A stretch of DNA of 64,000 nucleotides from Mesorhizobium sp. WSM4306 (GCF_007003975.1 NZ_VFTC01000005.1:124001-188000), one strand, 5' to 3'. Positions 17,512-26,984 are shown, numbered from the stretch's first letter. Notes: a model not told the origin generated them from the sequence alone. A program made the numbers and translations.

Positions 17512-18293
17512 GCGCCGTTGCGGCCAACGTCGACCAGGCCGCCGCCGCCGACCATCCCGTGCTGGCGGTACGCGGCGCAACCAAGCGTTTCGGCTCGGTT
17601 CTGGCGCTGGACGATGTCAGCATCGAGGTGCGGCGCGGCGAGATCCTGGGGCTTCTCGGCGACAACGGCGCTGGCAAGTCGACGCTGACCAAATGCATCA
17701 GTGGCGTGCACCAACTCGATGCCGGCGCGATCATTCTGGACGGTGCGCCAACGCAGATACGCTCCCCTGCGGATGCGCGCTTTGCCGGCATCGAAACCGT
17801 CTACCAAGACCTGGCGCTGTTCGACAATCTGACGCCCGGACAGAATTTCTTCGCAGGTCGCGAGTTGGCCGGGCCGCAATGGCTTCCTCGCGGCATGCGA
17901 TTTCTTCAACAGCGCAGGATGGATGCCGAAACGCGCATTCTGCTCGCCAATTTGAAAGTCACGTTGCCAAGGCTGGATGCCGTCGTCGCCATGATGTCCG
18001 GCGGCCAAAGGCAAGCCATCGCCGTGGCCCGGTCGACCGTTTTTGCCCGCAAGGTCGTGATCCTGGACGAGCCGACGGCCGCACTTGGCCTGCGTGAATC
18101 GCGCCAGGTGCTCAACCTGATCGCTGCCCTGCGCGACCAGGGTAACGCCGTCATCCTGATCACCCACAATATGGAGCATGTCGTCGAGCTTGCCGATCGC
18201 GCCGTGGTGCTGCGCCAGGGCCGCAAGGTCGGCGAACTGGTGCCGACCAAGGACAACACGCAGGAGCTGGTTTCAATGATTGTTGGAGCCTGA
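17508..18293 (+). CDS. ABC transporter ATP-binding protein, single-domain ribose type
   Basis: 261 residues. Walker A GDNGAGKSTLTK (about 52-63), Q-loop VYQDLALFDNL, signature MSGGQRQ, Walker B VVILDEPTAALG and H-loop LITHNMEH are all intact. RbsA-type ATPases for this transporter class usually have two fused ABC domains (about 500 residues). This one has one, so it probably works as a homodimer, as in the FrcA group. Translationally coupled to the permease gene. Confidence 0.92.
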   Translation: MSAVAANVDQAAAADHPVLAVRGATKRFGSVLALDDVSIEVRRGEILGLLGDNGAGKSTLTKCISGVHQLDAGAIILDGAPTQIRSPADARFAGIETVYQDLALFDNLTPGQNFFAGRELAGPQWLPRGMRFLQQRRMDAETRILLANLKVTLPRLDAVVAMMSGGQRQAIAVARSTVFARKVVILDEPTAALGLRESRQVLNLIAALRDQGNAVILITHNMEHVVELADRAVVLRQGRKVGELVPTKDNTQELVSMIVGA

Positions 18294-18381
18294 GCCATTC
18301 GAGATTTGGGGGCCGTTCCGGTCCGCAAATGCCTGAAGCGACTTCCGCCGGAAGACGCCTCAATTCCAAGGGAGGAATGGA

Positions 18382-19302
18382 ATGCCAATGAACCTGAAAC
18401 TGTTAGCTGGGCTGGCGATCGCCGTTACGTTTGCGATACCGGCTTCGGCCGCCGACAAGATCAAGGTCGGCCTGATTACGAAATTCCCGGTGCCGTTTTA
18501 TTCGACCATGGAGGATGCCGCCAAGAAATACGCAGCCGCTCATCCCGAGATTGAACTGGTCACCGGCCAGGGCCAGGCGGCTACCGACATCGAAGGCCAG
18601 ATCGCGCTGATCGAGTCCATGATCACCCAAGGTGTCAAGGGTCTGGCGATCACTCCTGTCGATCCGACCGTTGCGCCGGCGCTCGACAAGGCGGTCGCTG
18701 CCGGCATCAAGGTGGTTCTCGTCGACAACAGCATCCCGAACTGGAAAGGCGCAACAGCGCTGGTTTCGACCAACAATCTCAACGGCGGCAAGATCGCCGG
18801 AGAATACCTGAAGACCGTGCTCAAGAGCGGCGACAAGATCGGCATCCTGCAAGGTGTTCCCGGAGTGCCTGCGCTGGACGACCGGGTCACCGGCATGATG
18901 GAAGGCCTCGGCGACGTCAAGGTCGACGTCGTCGGCAAGGGTGCAACCAATTGCACGCTCGAGCTTGGCACGTCAGTAACTGAAGACATCCTGACCGCCA
19001 ATCCAGATCTCAAGGCAATTTATTCGGCCTGTGGCCCGCCGATCCCGGGAGCGGTCAAGTCGATCAGCAATGCGGGCATCGCCAACGACAAGATCATTCT
19101 GGTCGGCTTCGACGCCTGCTGCGGTGAGGTTGAAGCGATCAAGTCGGGCGCGGAAGATGCCAGCGTTGCACAATTTCCGGCAAAAATGGGCGAACTTGGT
19201 ATCGACACTGTCGTCAAGGCGATCCGCGGCGAAACCGTCGAAGCCAATGTGGACACCGGGGCTGGCCTTGTGACGCTCAAGAACGTCAAAGACTTCGAGT
19301 AG
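18382..19302 (+). CDS. Periplasmic sugar-binding protein (Peripla_BP_4)
   Basis: 306 residues with a Sec signal (LKLLAGLAIAVTFAIPASAA). The start is at 18382, after AAGGGAGGAATGGA, or the second ATG at 18388. The ribose/galactose-type fold is shown by KVGLITKFPVPFYSTMEDAA, IALIESMITQGVKGLAITPV, VLVDNSIP, GILQGVPGVPALDDRVTGM and ILVGFDACCGEVEAIKSG. It delivers substrate to the permease encoded upstream. The ligand is not determinable; FrcB- or RbsB-like pentose, hexose or polyol ligands are possible. A strong hairpin terminator follows. Confidence 0.92.
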   Translation: MPMNLKLLAGLAIAVTFAIPASAADKIKVGLITKFPVPFYSTMEDAAKKYAAAHPEIELVTGQGQAATDIEGQIALIESMITQGVKGLAITPVDPTVAPALDKAVAAGIKVVLVDNSIPNWKGATALVSTNNLNGGKIAGEYLKTVLKSGDKIGILQGVPGVPALDDRVTGMMEGLGDVKVDVVGKGATNCTLELGTSVTEDILTANPDLKAIYSACGPPIPGAVKSISNAGIANDKIILVGFDACCGEVEAIKSGAEDASVAQFPAKMGELGIDTVVKAIRGETVEANVDTGAGLVTLKNVKDFE

Positions 19303-19315
19303 TCTCCCCAACTTG

Positions 19316-19347
19316 GCCCGGCGGTCACCCGGCCGCCGGGCTCTTTT
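19316..19347 (+). terminator. Terminator or attenuator after the sugar-binding protein
   Basis: Perfect 9-bp stem GCCCGGCGG (19316-19324) with CCGCCGGGC (19333-19341), then TCTTTT. It lies 14 nt past the stop codon and 23 nt before the dehydrogenase start, so it likely lowers downstream expression relative to the abundant binding protein. Confidence 0.75.
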
Positions 19348-19369
19348 GGAACATTTCAGGATGGTGCGC

Positions 19370-20395
19370 ATGAAAGCGCTCGTTTGCCGAAAGCCCGGCG
19401 AATTGATCTTCGAAGATCGCCCGGCGCCCGGCCGGCCAGGCGCCGGTTGGGCGCTCATCAGCATCAGCCACGTTGGTATTTGTGGCACCGATTACCACAT
19501 TTTTGAAGGCAAGCATCCCTACCTGGCCTATCCGCGTATCATGGGGCATGAACTCTCTGGCACCGTGACGGCTGTCGGCGAAGGCGTCGCCATCGGGCTC
19601 GGTGAGCGGGTCGTGGTAAACCCCTATTTTGCCTGCAGCGAATGCATTGCGTGCCGTCACGACAAGCCGAATTGCTGCGTATCGATCGAAGTGTTGGGCG
19701 TCCATCGCGACGGCGGCATGTGTGAAGAATTGCTGGTGCCTGCTGCCAATCTCTACCCGGTTGCAGGATTGTCGCTCGTTGAGGCGTCAGCTGTCGAATT
19801 TCTGGCGATCGGCGCTCACGCTGTGAGGCGCTCCAGGCTTGCCGCAGGCGTGCGCACATTGGTCATTGGCGCCGGACCTATCGGACTGGGTACGGCATTG
19901 TTTGCGCGTATCGCAGGCCAGGCGGTGACGATCATGGACATGAGCAGGGAACGGCTCGACTTCGCCGAAGGTAAACTCGGATTTCCCGCCATCGATGGTG
20001 CGTTGCTGTCACCCGTCGACCTGGTGCGAGAGCGAACCGACGGCGATTGTTTCGACCTCGTCTTCGACGCGACCGGCAGCAAGACCTCGATCCTGGCCGC
20101 GTTCAGCTACGTGGCCCATGGCGGCGCCATGATATTGGTCAGCGTCATCAAGGACGAGGTAAGCTTCTCCGACCCCGAATTCCACAAGCGGGAAATGATG
20201 CTGATCGGCAGTCGCAATGCGACGCACGCCGACTTCCAGCACGTCATGGCCTCGATCCGTGCTGGAAAGATACCAATTGACCAACTCGTCACCCACCGCA
20301 CGACCCTGAGTGACAGCTCACGCGACATAGCGAACTGGGCGCAGCAGAAGTCCGGGCTGATCAAGGCCGTCATCGACGTGGCGGGATCTGGCTGA
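19370..20395 (+). CDS. Zinc-dependent alcohol/polyol dehydrogenase (MDR family)
   Basis: 341 residues. ATG at 19370 is chosen since it has CAGGA eight nt upstream; ATG 19361 would overlap that site. Catalytic zinc region: HVGICGTDYHIF and GHELSGTV. The structural-zinc cysteines are in CSECIACRHDKPNC. The Rossmann segment is LVIGAGPIGLGTALFARI. This resembles sorbitol, gulonate 5- or threonine dehydrogenases that oxidise a secondary alcohol with NAD(P)+. Context (ribose-type importer, SDR, mannitol-dehydrogenase-family remnant) favours a polyol or sugar acid. Confidence 0.9.
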   Translation: MKALVCRKPGELIFEDRPAPGRPGAGWALISISHVGICGTDYHIFEGKHPYLAYPRIMGHELSGTVTAVGEGVAIGLGERVVVNPYFACSECIACRHDKPNCCVSIEVLGVHRDGGMCEELLVPAANLYPVAGLSLVEASAVEFLAIGAHAVRRSRLAAGVRTLVIGAGPIGLGTALFARIAGQAVTIMDMSRERLDFAEGKLGFPAIDGALLSPVDLVRERTDGDCFDLVFDATGSKTSILAAFSYVAHGGAMILVSVIKDEVSFSDPEFHKREMMLIGSRNATHADFQHVMASIRAGKIPIDQLVTHRTTLSDSSRDIANWAQQKSGLIKAVIDVAGSG

Positions 20396-20494
20396 CTTCC
20401 GCAAACATGATCAGACATCAGCAGGCGGATCATATTTTGGCAGGCGGGCGAATGCGCAGCAACTCAACCTTCACGAACTGACAAAGGACGATCG

Positions 20495-20797
20495 TTGACC
20501 GAGGAAATCATAACGCCCATTTTCCAGTTCGGTACGAGCCGATTTCTGCAGGCGCATGCAGCTCTCTTCTTGCACGAGGCGATGTCGGCAGGCGACGAGG
20601 TCGGCCCGATCACGGTGGTCGCTATCAGCGGATCGCTGGCCGGCCGAGCCCGGCTGCAAGCGCTTGCCCGCGTCCAACGCCGTATCGGCGGCTTTCTCCG
20701 CTGGGTGCCGGAGGAGCGTCGTGAACAGTCGCCGTCTCTCGCAAACATTCTCTCGGCTGTTGATCAGAATGCGGATCGCCAAAACGTCGTTCAGTAG
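20495..20797 (+). pseudogene. Truncated mannitol dehydrogenase-family (fructuronate/tagaturonate reductase-like) gene
   Basis: The open frame from TTG 20495 (AAAGGACGATCG upstream) gives about 100 residues. The first part (IFQFGTSRFLQAHAALFLHE, DEVGPITVVAISGS) is the N-terminal Rossmann segment of the UxuB/MtlK family, which is normally 400-490 residues. After about residue 60 similarity fades, and the frame ends at 20797 with the SDR gene starting 67 nt later. No continuation was found in other frames, so the rest appears deleted. It once probably encoded a sugar-acid or polyol reductase of this pathway. Confidence 0.75.
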
Positions 20798-20863
20798 TTG
20801 CATCGTTGCTGTCGTATTGGCTCACCTGCTTGTGCGATCAAGGAAATCGGAAGGAACACCCTA

Positions 20864-21628
20864 ATGGACCTGTTCAAACTGGATGGCGAGGTCGCACTGG
20901 TCACCGGCGCCGGCAGTGGCATCGGTCAGGCCATAGCGGTCGGCCTTGCCGAGGCCGGTGCCAACGTCGCGTGTTTCGGTCACGCCTCAAAGGGAGGGCT
21001 AGAGACGACGGCGCAAAGGATCACCGAGCTCGGCCGCAAGGCGCTGGCGATAACCGGCTCGGTGACGTCGGAAGCCGATCTCGCCGCCGCCGTCGAGCGT
21101 ATCGAAAAGGAACTCGGCGCGCTTACGGTTGCTGTCAACAATGCGGGTATAGGTGGCGCGCATGCGGCCGAGACCTTGCCGCTGGCAACCTGGGAAGAAC
21201 TCTACCGCATCAACGTTGGCGGTGTGTTCTTGTCTTGTCAGGCCGAGGCTCGGGTAATGCTGCCGCGCCGCAAGGGATCGATCATCAACGTGGCCTCCAT
21301 GTCCGGCTCGATCGTCAACCGTGGTCTCCTCCAGACGCACTACAACTCATCGAAGGCAGCGGTCATTCACATGACCAAGAGCCTGGCGATGGAGTGGTCG
21401 GACCGCGGGCTGCGGCTCAACGTGCTCAGCCCCGGCTACACGCTGACCCCGATGAACCGGAGGCCCGAAGTGGCCGAGCAAGTGAAGAACTTCGAGCGCG
21501 ATACGCCGATGGGGCGCCTCGCGACGCCCGAAGAGATGGTAGGCCCGGCAGTATTCCTGGCCAGCCGCGCTGCATCTTTCGTTACGGGCATCGATCTCAT
21601 CGTGGATGGCGGTTTCGTGTGCTGGTAG
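20864..21628 (+). CDS. Short-chain dehydrogenase (classical SDR)
   Basis: 254 residues from the ATG at 20864 after GGAAGGAA. Classical SDR motifs: TGAGSGIGQAIAVGLAEAGA (cofactor), NNAGIGG, catalytic Ser in VASMSGS, and Tyr-x-x-x-Lys in YNSSKAAV. The C-terminus DLIVDGGFVCW is typical of sorbitol, threitol and gluconate dehydrogenase-like SDRs. It is the last gene of the transporter and dehydrogenase group and probably oxidises or reduces a sugar intermediate with NAD(P). Confidence 0.9.
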   Translation: MDLFKLDGEVALVTGAGSGIGQAIAVGLAEAGANVACFGHASKGGLETTAQRITELGRKALAITGSVTSEADLAAAVERIEKELGALTVAVNNAGIGGAHAAETLPLATWEELYRINVGGVFLSCQAEARVMLPRRKGSIINVASMSGSIVNRGLLQTHYNSSKAAVIHMTKSLAMEWSDRGLRLNVLSPGYTLTPMNRRPEVAEQVKNFERDTPMGRLATPEEMVGPAVFLASRAASFVTGIDLIVDGGFVCW

Positions 21629-21805
21629 CAGAAGCGAAGCACGGCCCTTCGTACTCCAATCGAAAGGACGTCGCGGCCCGTCGCAAAGTCGCGAGAAACT
21701 CGCCTCGGCCCGACAAGAGACCGGGACCCCCGCTGCATTTGTGCCGAGCGTCGTATTCGACACCTCCTTTACAGGCAGGGGTTCCGGTCGTCTCGAGCGC
21801 AATGG

Positions 21806-22399
21806 CTAGTTGTGGCGGATTTCCGTCCCCAGCACCTTCAGACACTCGCGAATGAAGGCGGCAAGTGCGGTCCATCCTTTGGCCGAAACCATGGTGCCGT
21901 CCACATAGGCGTCGGTGGGCGACAGGTCGATATAGGTGCCGCCCGCCAGCGTGACTTCCGGCTCGCAGGCTGCCAGTGCGCCGACCTTCTTGCCACGCAC
22001 GACACCATCCACCGCAATCAGGATCTGCACGCCGTGGCAGATCGTGAAGATCGGCTTCCCGGCCTCGTGGAAGTGGCGCACCATTGCCTGGACGCGCTTG
22101 TCGGTGCGGATGTATTCCGGCCCGCGGCCGCCGGCGCAATAGACCGCATCATACTGGGCAATCTGCCTTTCCGCTTCGGAAAACGTTTTGTTGATCAGCG
22201 CGTAGTGGCCAGGCTTCTCGGTGTAAGTCTGGTCGCCCTCAAAGTCGTGCAGCGAGGTCTTGATCCGGTCCCCGGCGTTCTTGTCGGGACACACGACATG
22301 GATGGTATGGCCTACGGCCTCCATCGCCTGCTGATAGACGAAGATTTCGTATTCCTCGGTGAACTCTCCCGTCAGCATCAGGATCTTTTTGGCAGGCAT
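21806..22399 (-). CDS. DJ-1/PfpI family protein
   Basis: 197 residues from the ATG at 22399 behind GAGGAAGAATC; an upstream GTG or ATG would add ten residues. DJ-1/PfpI fold: KILMLTGEFTEEYEIFVYQQ, CAGGRGPEYIR, and the nucleophilic Cys in FTICHGVQ. Members act as proteases, glyoxalases or amidases, or have unknown roles. It lies 93 nt after the GntR gene on the same strand, so the two likely form a unit facing the alcohol-dehydrogenase operon. Confidence 0.9.
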   Translation of the reverse strand: MPAKKILMLTGEFTEEYEIFVYQQAMEAVGHTIHVVCPDKNAGDRIKTSLHDFEGDQTYTEKPGHYALINKTFSEAERQIAQYDAVYCAGGRGPEYIRTDKRVQAMVRHFHEAGKPIFTICHGVQILIAVDGVVRGKKVGALAACEPEVTLAGGTYIDLSPTDAYVDGTMVSAKGWTALAAFIRECLKVLGTEIRHN

Positions 22400-22492
22400 G
22401 ATTCTTCCTCTTGGTTGTTTGTCAGGCAAGGCACGCCGTCGCGCCTTAAGTTTCGGGCTCGCTGTCGCGTACTGCCGGCGACATCCGACTGG

Positions 22493-23191
22493 CTACTCGA
22501 ATGCAGGCAGGAGCCTGTCCCTGGAGTTCTCGATGTGCGCCTTCATCGCCTTTCGCGCGGCAGTTCCATCGCCGGCAGCGAAAGCCGAGAGGATGGCTTC
22601 GTGCTCGTCGAGCGCCTCCTCGGTAACGCGCGAGTGGTACATCAGCCGGAAAATGTGAAAATGCGTGTGCTGGTGGTTCAGCGTCTCGCGGATGAGTTCG
22701 TTCTGCGCGAACTCCATGATCTTGTCGTGGAAGATCGCATCCTGGCGGGCGAAGTTCGAATAGCGGAGACGTTCGTCCCTGCCCTCGCGGCGCGTCATGA
22801 CCCCCGCAGCCTCCCGCAGAACAGCCAACCGGGTATCGTCCAGGCTTGCAACTGCCTTGGCTGCGGCGGCAGGCTCAAGCAACAGCCGCAATTCGTAAAG
22901 TTCATCAAAACGCCGCCGTGTGATCTGCGGCGCGGCGCGATAGCCGATCAGATGGGTCTTGATCACCAGGCCCTCGCCCTCCAGGCGCCCAAGAGCCTCG
23001 CGAATCGGCGTATGCGAGACATCAAGCTCCCTGACGAGATTGTCGACCGTTATCCGGGATCCCGGCGCAATCCTGAGCGACATCAGTTGCTGGAAGATCG
23101 CCTCGTAGACGTCCCCGGCCAGGCTGTTGGCGCGCTGAATGCGCCCTGTCGGCCGCGCTTCGTCATCAACTGTCACGATGGGAGTCTGCAT
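22493..23191 (-). CDS. GntR-family regulator, FadR/FCD subfamily
   Basis: 232 residues from the ATG at 23191, six nt after AGAGG. The N-terminal winged helix (ITVDNLVRELDVSHTPIREA) is followed by an FCD ligand domain. Its metal-binding positions are visible in FARQDAIFHDKIMEFAQN and the His in ALDEHEAILSAF. It diverges from the iron-ADH/ALDH/hydrolase operon (134-nt gap) and is the obvious candidate regulator, probably with a hydroxy- or carboxylic-acid effector. Confidence 0.9.
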   Translation of the reverse strand: MQTPIVTVDDEARPTGRIQRANSLAGDVYEAIFQQLMSLRIAPGSRITVDNLVRELDVSHTPIREALGRLEGEGLVIKTHLIGYRAAPQITRRRFDELYELRLLLEPAAAAKAVASLDDTRLAVLREAAGVMTRREGRDERLRYSNFARQDAIFHDKIMEFAQNELIRETLNHQHTHFHIFRLMYHSRVTEEALDEHEAILSAFAAGDGTAARKAMKAHIENSRDRLLPAFE

Positions 23192-23249
23192 TTTTTGCCT
23201 CTTGACAGGAAGGACCACTAACACGATGCTCCGGCCAATTCAATCCTAT

Positions 23250-23273
23250 ATCCTATACGATTTTATAGCGGAT
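23250..23273. promoter_or_regulatory. Possible GntR operator
   Basis: ATCCTATA (23250-23257) and TATAGCGGAT (23264-23273) make an imperfect dyad in the AT-rich part of the divergent gap. The symmetry has a 2-nt offset, so this is only a candidate. Confidence 0.35.
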
Positions 23274-23324
23274 ACTTCCTGATGGGGACCATGGATCGCC
23301 GATCCATATTGAAGGGCTCAGTCG

Positions 23325-24551
23325 ATGACATTGTTCGCCGCAGCGCGATTGCCGCGTGAGATCTTGTTCGGCAAGGGCCAGCGCCAGGTGCTGCCGCACG
23401 TCGCATCCAGGCATGGCAAGCGCGCATTCGTCTGCACCGACGAGCGCTTCGCGGCAACGGCGGCATTTGCCGAGATGATGGCGGCGCTGAGAAAAGCCTC
23501 GCTTGAAATCCTTGTCTACGACCGCACCCTGCCGGATGTGCCGCGGGACAGCGTCGCGGTCTGCGTAGCCGAGGCGGAGGATTTTAGACCTGACATGGTC
23601 ATCGGGATCGGTGGCGGAAGCTGCCTCGACATGGCCAAATGCGCTGCGCTGCTGATCAGTCATGGCGGCAGGCTTCAGGACTACTACGGTGAGTTCAAGG
23701 TGCCCGGGCCGACGCTTCCGTTGATTGCCGTGCCGACCACCGCCGGCACCGGCTCGGAAGTGACCCCCGTAGCCGTCATTTCCGATCCGGAGCGCCTGCT
23801 GAAGGTCGGCATTTCAAGTCCCCACCTCATCGCCGCCGTCGCGCTGTGCGACCCGGAGCTGACCGCGACCTGCCCGCCCGCGCTCACGGCAATCGCCGGC
23901 GCCGATGCCCTGACGCACGCCATCGAAGCCTTTACGGCAGCAAAGCGGGGCAGCGACCCCAGCTTGCCGCAGCAGCATGTCTTTGTAGGAAAGAGCGCTC
24001 TTACCGACCACTTCGCGCTGCTGGCCATCAAGCTCCTTGGCCGCAGCCTGGAAAGGGCCTACCGCAACGGTTCGGACGAGGATGCGCGCGCCGATGTGAT
24101 GATGGGGGCCCTGGCGGCCGGCTGCGCCTTCGGTACGGCCGGAACAGCGGCCGCCCATGCCGTGCAATATCCGGTTGGCGCGCTCACCCACACGCCGCAT
24201 GGATTGGGAGTGGCGACCATGCTTCCCTACGTGATGAACTACAATTTGCCCGCTGCCGTCAGCGAATTCGCAGAGGTTGGGACCGCGCTCGGTCTCCCCC
24301 AGGCGGGCAATGACCTCGAGCAAAGGGCTTACGCGACCATTGCGGAGGTTTCGCGGCTGTTCGGCGCGATCGGCATCACACGAACGCTGGCCGAGTTGGA
24401 CTTGCCTGCCGGCAAGATCGAGTGGACCGCCGAGCAGGCGCTCGGCATCGATCGCTTGATCAAGAACAACCCCCGCCCTTTCGATGCCGCTTCGATGCGA
24501 CGGTTGGTGCATGCCGCTTATGACGGCGACATGTCCGCCAGTCTGATGTGA
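23325..24551 (+). CDS. Iron-containing (group III) alcohol dehydrogenase
   Basis: 408 residues from the ATG at 23325. Seen: NAD-binding GIGGGSCLDMAK and PTTAGTGSEVTPVAVI, and metal ligands in GADALTHAIEAF (Asp, His) and HAVQYPVGALTHTPHG (two His). Type III dehydrogenases act on 1,3-propanediol, lactaldehyde, maleylacetate or 4-hydroxybutyrate. A succinate-semialdehyde-type dehydrogenase starts 18 nt downstream, so oxidation of an omega-hydroxyacid to a semialdehyde is a reasonable guess. Confidence 0.9.
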   Translation: MTLFAAARLPREILFGKGQRQVLPHVASRHGKRAFVCTDERFAATAAFAEMMAALRKASLEILVYDRTLPDVPRDSVAVCVAEAEDFRPDMVIGIGGGSCLDMAKCAALLISHGGRLQDYYGEFKVPGPTLPLIAVPTTAGTGSEVTPVAVISDPERLLKVGISSPHLIAAVALCDPELTATCPPALTAIAGADALTHAIEAFTAAKRGSDPSLPQQHVFVGKSALTDHFALLAIKLLGRSLERAYRNGSDEDARADVMMGALAAGCAFGTAGTAAAHAVQYPVGALTHTPHGLGVATMLPYVMNYNLPAAVSEFAEVGTALGLPQAGNDLEQRAYATIAEVSRLFGAIGITRTLAELDLPAGKIEWTAEQALGIDRLIKNNPRPFDAASMRRLVHAAYDGDMSASLM

Positions 24552-24569
24552 AGGAGGGAGACACATCTC

Positions 24570-26057
24570 ATGAATATTTCTCCGGTGGTTTTTGACGAGG
24601 AGGCCGACATCTCCGAATATGCCACGTTCTCACACGGGCTCTATATCGGCGGGCAATGGCGGCCCTCGTCCGACGGGCGCGTTATCGAAGTGTTCGATCC
24701 ATCGACGGAAGCCGTCATCGCGGCCGTTCCCGATGCTACGCCCGCTGACGCGGCCGCCGCCGTCAACGCGGCCGCCAAGGCGGCGGCCGGGTGGCGCGAG
24801 ACCGCCCCACGCAAGCGGTCGGAAATCCTGAGACGGTGCTTCGAACTGATGACCGAACGGGCGGAAACGTTGGCCGCGCTGATTTCGCTGGAGAACGGCA
24901 AGGCACTGCGCGACGCGCGCGGCGAAGTTGCTTATGCGGCCGAGTTCTTCCGTTGGAACGCCGAGGAAGCGGTCCGCATCAGCGGCGAGTTCGGCCTCGC
25001 ACCTTCGGGCGCAAACCGTATCGTCGTCGACTACCAGCCTATCGGCATATGCGTGCTCGTCACACCGTGGAACTTTCCTGCCGCCATGGCCACACGCAAG
25101 ATCGCGCCGGCACTCGCGGCCGGCTGCACCGTCATCCTCAAGCCCGCCAGCGAAACGCCGTTGACCGCCTACGCCCTTGCCGCGCTTTACGAGGACGCTG
25201 GCGTCCCGCCTGGCGTCATTAACGTTCTCACGACTTCCAACCCCGGCCCGCTGACCGCCGCGATGCTGGCTGATCCGCGGGTCCGCAAACTTTCGTTCAC
25301 CGGCTCAACCGGCGTCGGGCGCGTTCTTCTGGCCGAAGCCGCCAGGCACGTCATCTCTTGTTCGATGGAGCTTGGCGGCAACGCTCCCTTTATCGTCTTC
25401 GATGACGCCGACCTGGAGGCTGCTCTCGACGGGGCAATGATCGCCAAGATGCGCAACGCTGGCGAGGCATGCACGGCCGCCAACCGGCTTTATGTCCAGG
25501 CGGGTATTCATGACGCGTTCGCGGAGGGACTGCGCAAACGCATGGCCGCACTCCAGATAGGCCCCGGCATCGACGCCGAGACCGAATGCGGCCCGATGAT
25601 CACTCGCAAGGCCGTCGAGAAGATCGACCGGCTCGTCAAGGATGCGGTTCATCGCGGCGCGAGGATCCTGTGCGGAGGCGCTGTCGCGGATGCCAAGGGC
25701 TATTTCTACCCGCCAACGGTTCTTTGCGATGTGCCCCCAACTGCCGAGATGGCGCATCAGGAAATATTCGGGCCGGTCGCTCCAATCATGCGCTTCGACG
25801 ATGAGGCCGAAGTCATCGCACGCGCCAACGACACCGAATACGGCCTGGCGGCCTACATCTACACCCGCGACCTGGCCAAGGGCATGCGCGTGGCATCGAG
25901 GATCGAGTCCGGTATGATTGCGCTGAACCGGGGCCTCATGTCCGACCCCGCAGCTCCCTTCGGAGGCGTCAAGCAGAGTGGGCTGGGGCGCGAAGGCGGG
26001 CAAAAGCACGGCATCAGCGAGTTCCTGGAAGCCAAGTACATCGCCGTGACGATATGA
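24570..26057 (+). CDS. NAD(P)+ aldehyde dehydrogenase, succinate-semialdehyde type
   Basis: 495 residues after AAGGAGGGAGACACATCTC. ALDH motifs: [32 protein letters not shown], the catalytic Glu in [17 protein letters not shown] and the Cys in [12 protein letters not shown], and [12 protein letters not shown]. The overall pattern is closest to the GabD/succinate-semialdehyde and glutarate-semialdehyde group. It would oxidise the aldehyde made by the preceding enzyme. Confidence 0.92.
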   Translation: MNISPVVFDEEADISEYATFSHGLYIGGQWRPSSDGRVIEVFDPSTEAVIAAVPDATPADAAAAVNAAAKAAAGWRETAPRKRSEILRRCFELMTERAETLAALISLENGKALRDARGEVAYAAEFFRWNAEEAVRISGEFGLAPSGANRIVVDYQPIGICVLVTPWNFPAAMATRKIAPALAAGCTVILKPASETPLTAYALAALYEDAGVPPGVINVLTTSNPGPLTAAMLADPRVRKLSFTGSTGVGRVLLAEAARHVISCSMELGGNAPFIVFDDADLEAALDGAMIAKMRNAGEACTAANRLYVQAGIHDAFAEGLRKRMAALQIGPGIDAETECGPMITRKAVEKIDRLVKDAVHRGARILCGGAVADAKGYFYPPTVLCDVPPTAEMAHQEIFGPVAPIMRFDDEAEVIARANDTEYGLAAYIYTRDLAKGMRVASRIESGMIALNRGLMSDPAAPFGGVKQSGLGREGGQKHGISEFLEAKYIAVTI

Positions 26058-26067
26058 GGGCGCAGGC

Positions 26068-26883
26068 GTGATCAAGGATCCTTTTCGCATCCGCGACCAC
26101 GTTCCCGAATTCGACGATATCGTCGCCGAGATCGTTCGCCGCAGCGCGGAAACCAGGGCGAGAATTCAGACCGTCGCCGATGTTGCCTATGGGCCGGACG
26201 ACGCCGAAACCGTCGATCTGTTCTTTCCCCCGGGAAAACGCGATCGCCTGCCGGTTCATATGTTCATCCACGGTGGCTACTGGCGGATGTTCTCCAAGCG
26301 GGACTATTCCTATGTCGCGGACACCGTGACGCGGGCAGGTGCGATCGCGGTCATCGTCGACTACGCACTGATGCCGTCGGTGAGGATGGCGGCCATCGCC
26401 GATCAGGTGCGCCGAGCCAAGCGTTGGGTGCTCGAGCACATCGCCGAGCATGGCGGCGATCCCGACCGACTGACTGTCAGCGGACACTCAGCCGGCGCTC
26501 ACCTGGCAACGATGCTGTTCAATGATCCCAATCGATCGTCGAACGTCAAAGGCGCGCTGCTGCTCGGCGGCCTGTACGACTTGAAGCCTTTGCAGACCTC
26601 GTTCCTTGCCGGCGAGATCGCGATAACGGATGACGAGGTCGCCAGTTTCTCGCCGCTGACACATCGCTTCGATCCGGCGGTAGAGGTTGAGATCGCAGTT
26701 GCCGCAGCGGAAACGCCGCCATTCCATCGCCAGGCCGACGCATTTGCAAAGCATCTGCGAAAGCTGGGGCTGCATGTCTCTCAAACCGCCCTCGCCGGCG
26801 CCAATCACATGAGCAGCGTTCGCGATCTTGGAGTGAGTGGAACCGAGGGATCGGACCGTATGACGAAGCTTATCGGCTCATAG
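26068..26883 (+). CDS. Alpha/beta hydrolase (arylformamidase/esterase-like)
   Basis: 271 residues from a GTG at 26068 with GAGGGCGCAG upstream, 10 nt after the ALDH stop. HGGYW (oxyanion motif) at about residues 66-70 and the nucleophile elbow GHSAGAHLA place it in the HSL-like or kynurenine-formamidase-like group. The acidic residue and final His (GANHMSSVRD) are present. In this operon it could open a lactone or hydrolyse an ester to release the hydroxyacid used by the two dehydrogenases, but that is inference. Confidence 0.85.
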   Translation: MIKDPFRIRDHVPEFDDIVAEIVRRSAETRARIQTVADVAYGPDDAETVDLFFPPGKRDRLPVHMFIHGGYWRMFSKRDYSYVADTVTRAGAIAVIVDYALMPSVRMAAIADQVRRAKRWVLEHIAEHGGDPDRLTVSGHSAGAHLATMLFNDPNRSSNVKGALLLGGLYDLKPLQTSFLAGEIAITDDEVASFSPLTHRFDPAVEVEIAVAAAETPPFHRQADAFAKHLRKLGLHVSQTALAGANHMSSVRDLGVSGTEGSDRMTKLIGS

Positions 26884-26984
26884 AGTGGGGTGTCCGAGCC
26901 GTGTTCAATGCGGCGATGCCGTTGCGCCGACACGCGGTGGGCAGCGTCGGGTGACGATCCAGTTGCGGCAATCAACAACATCGG

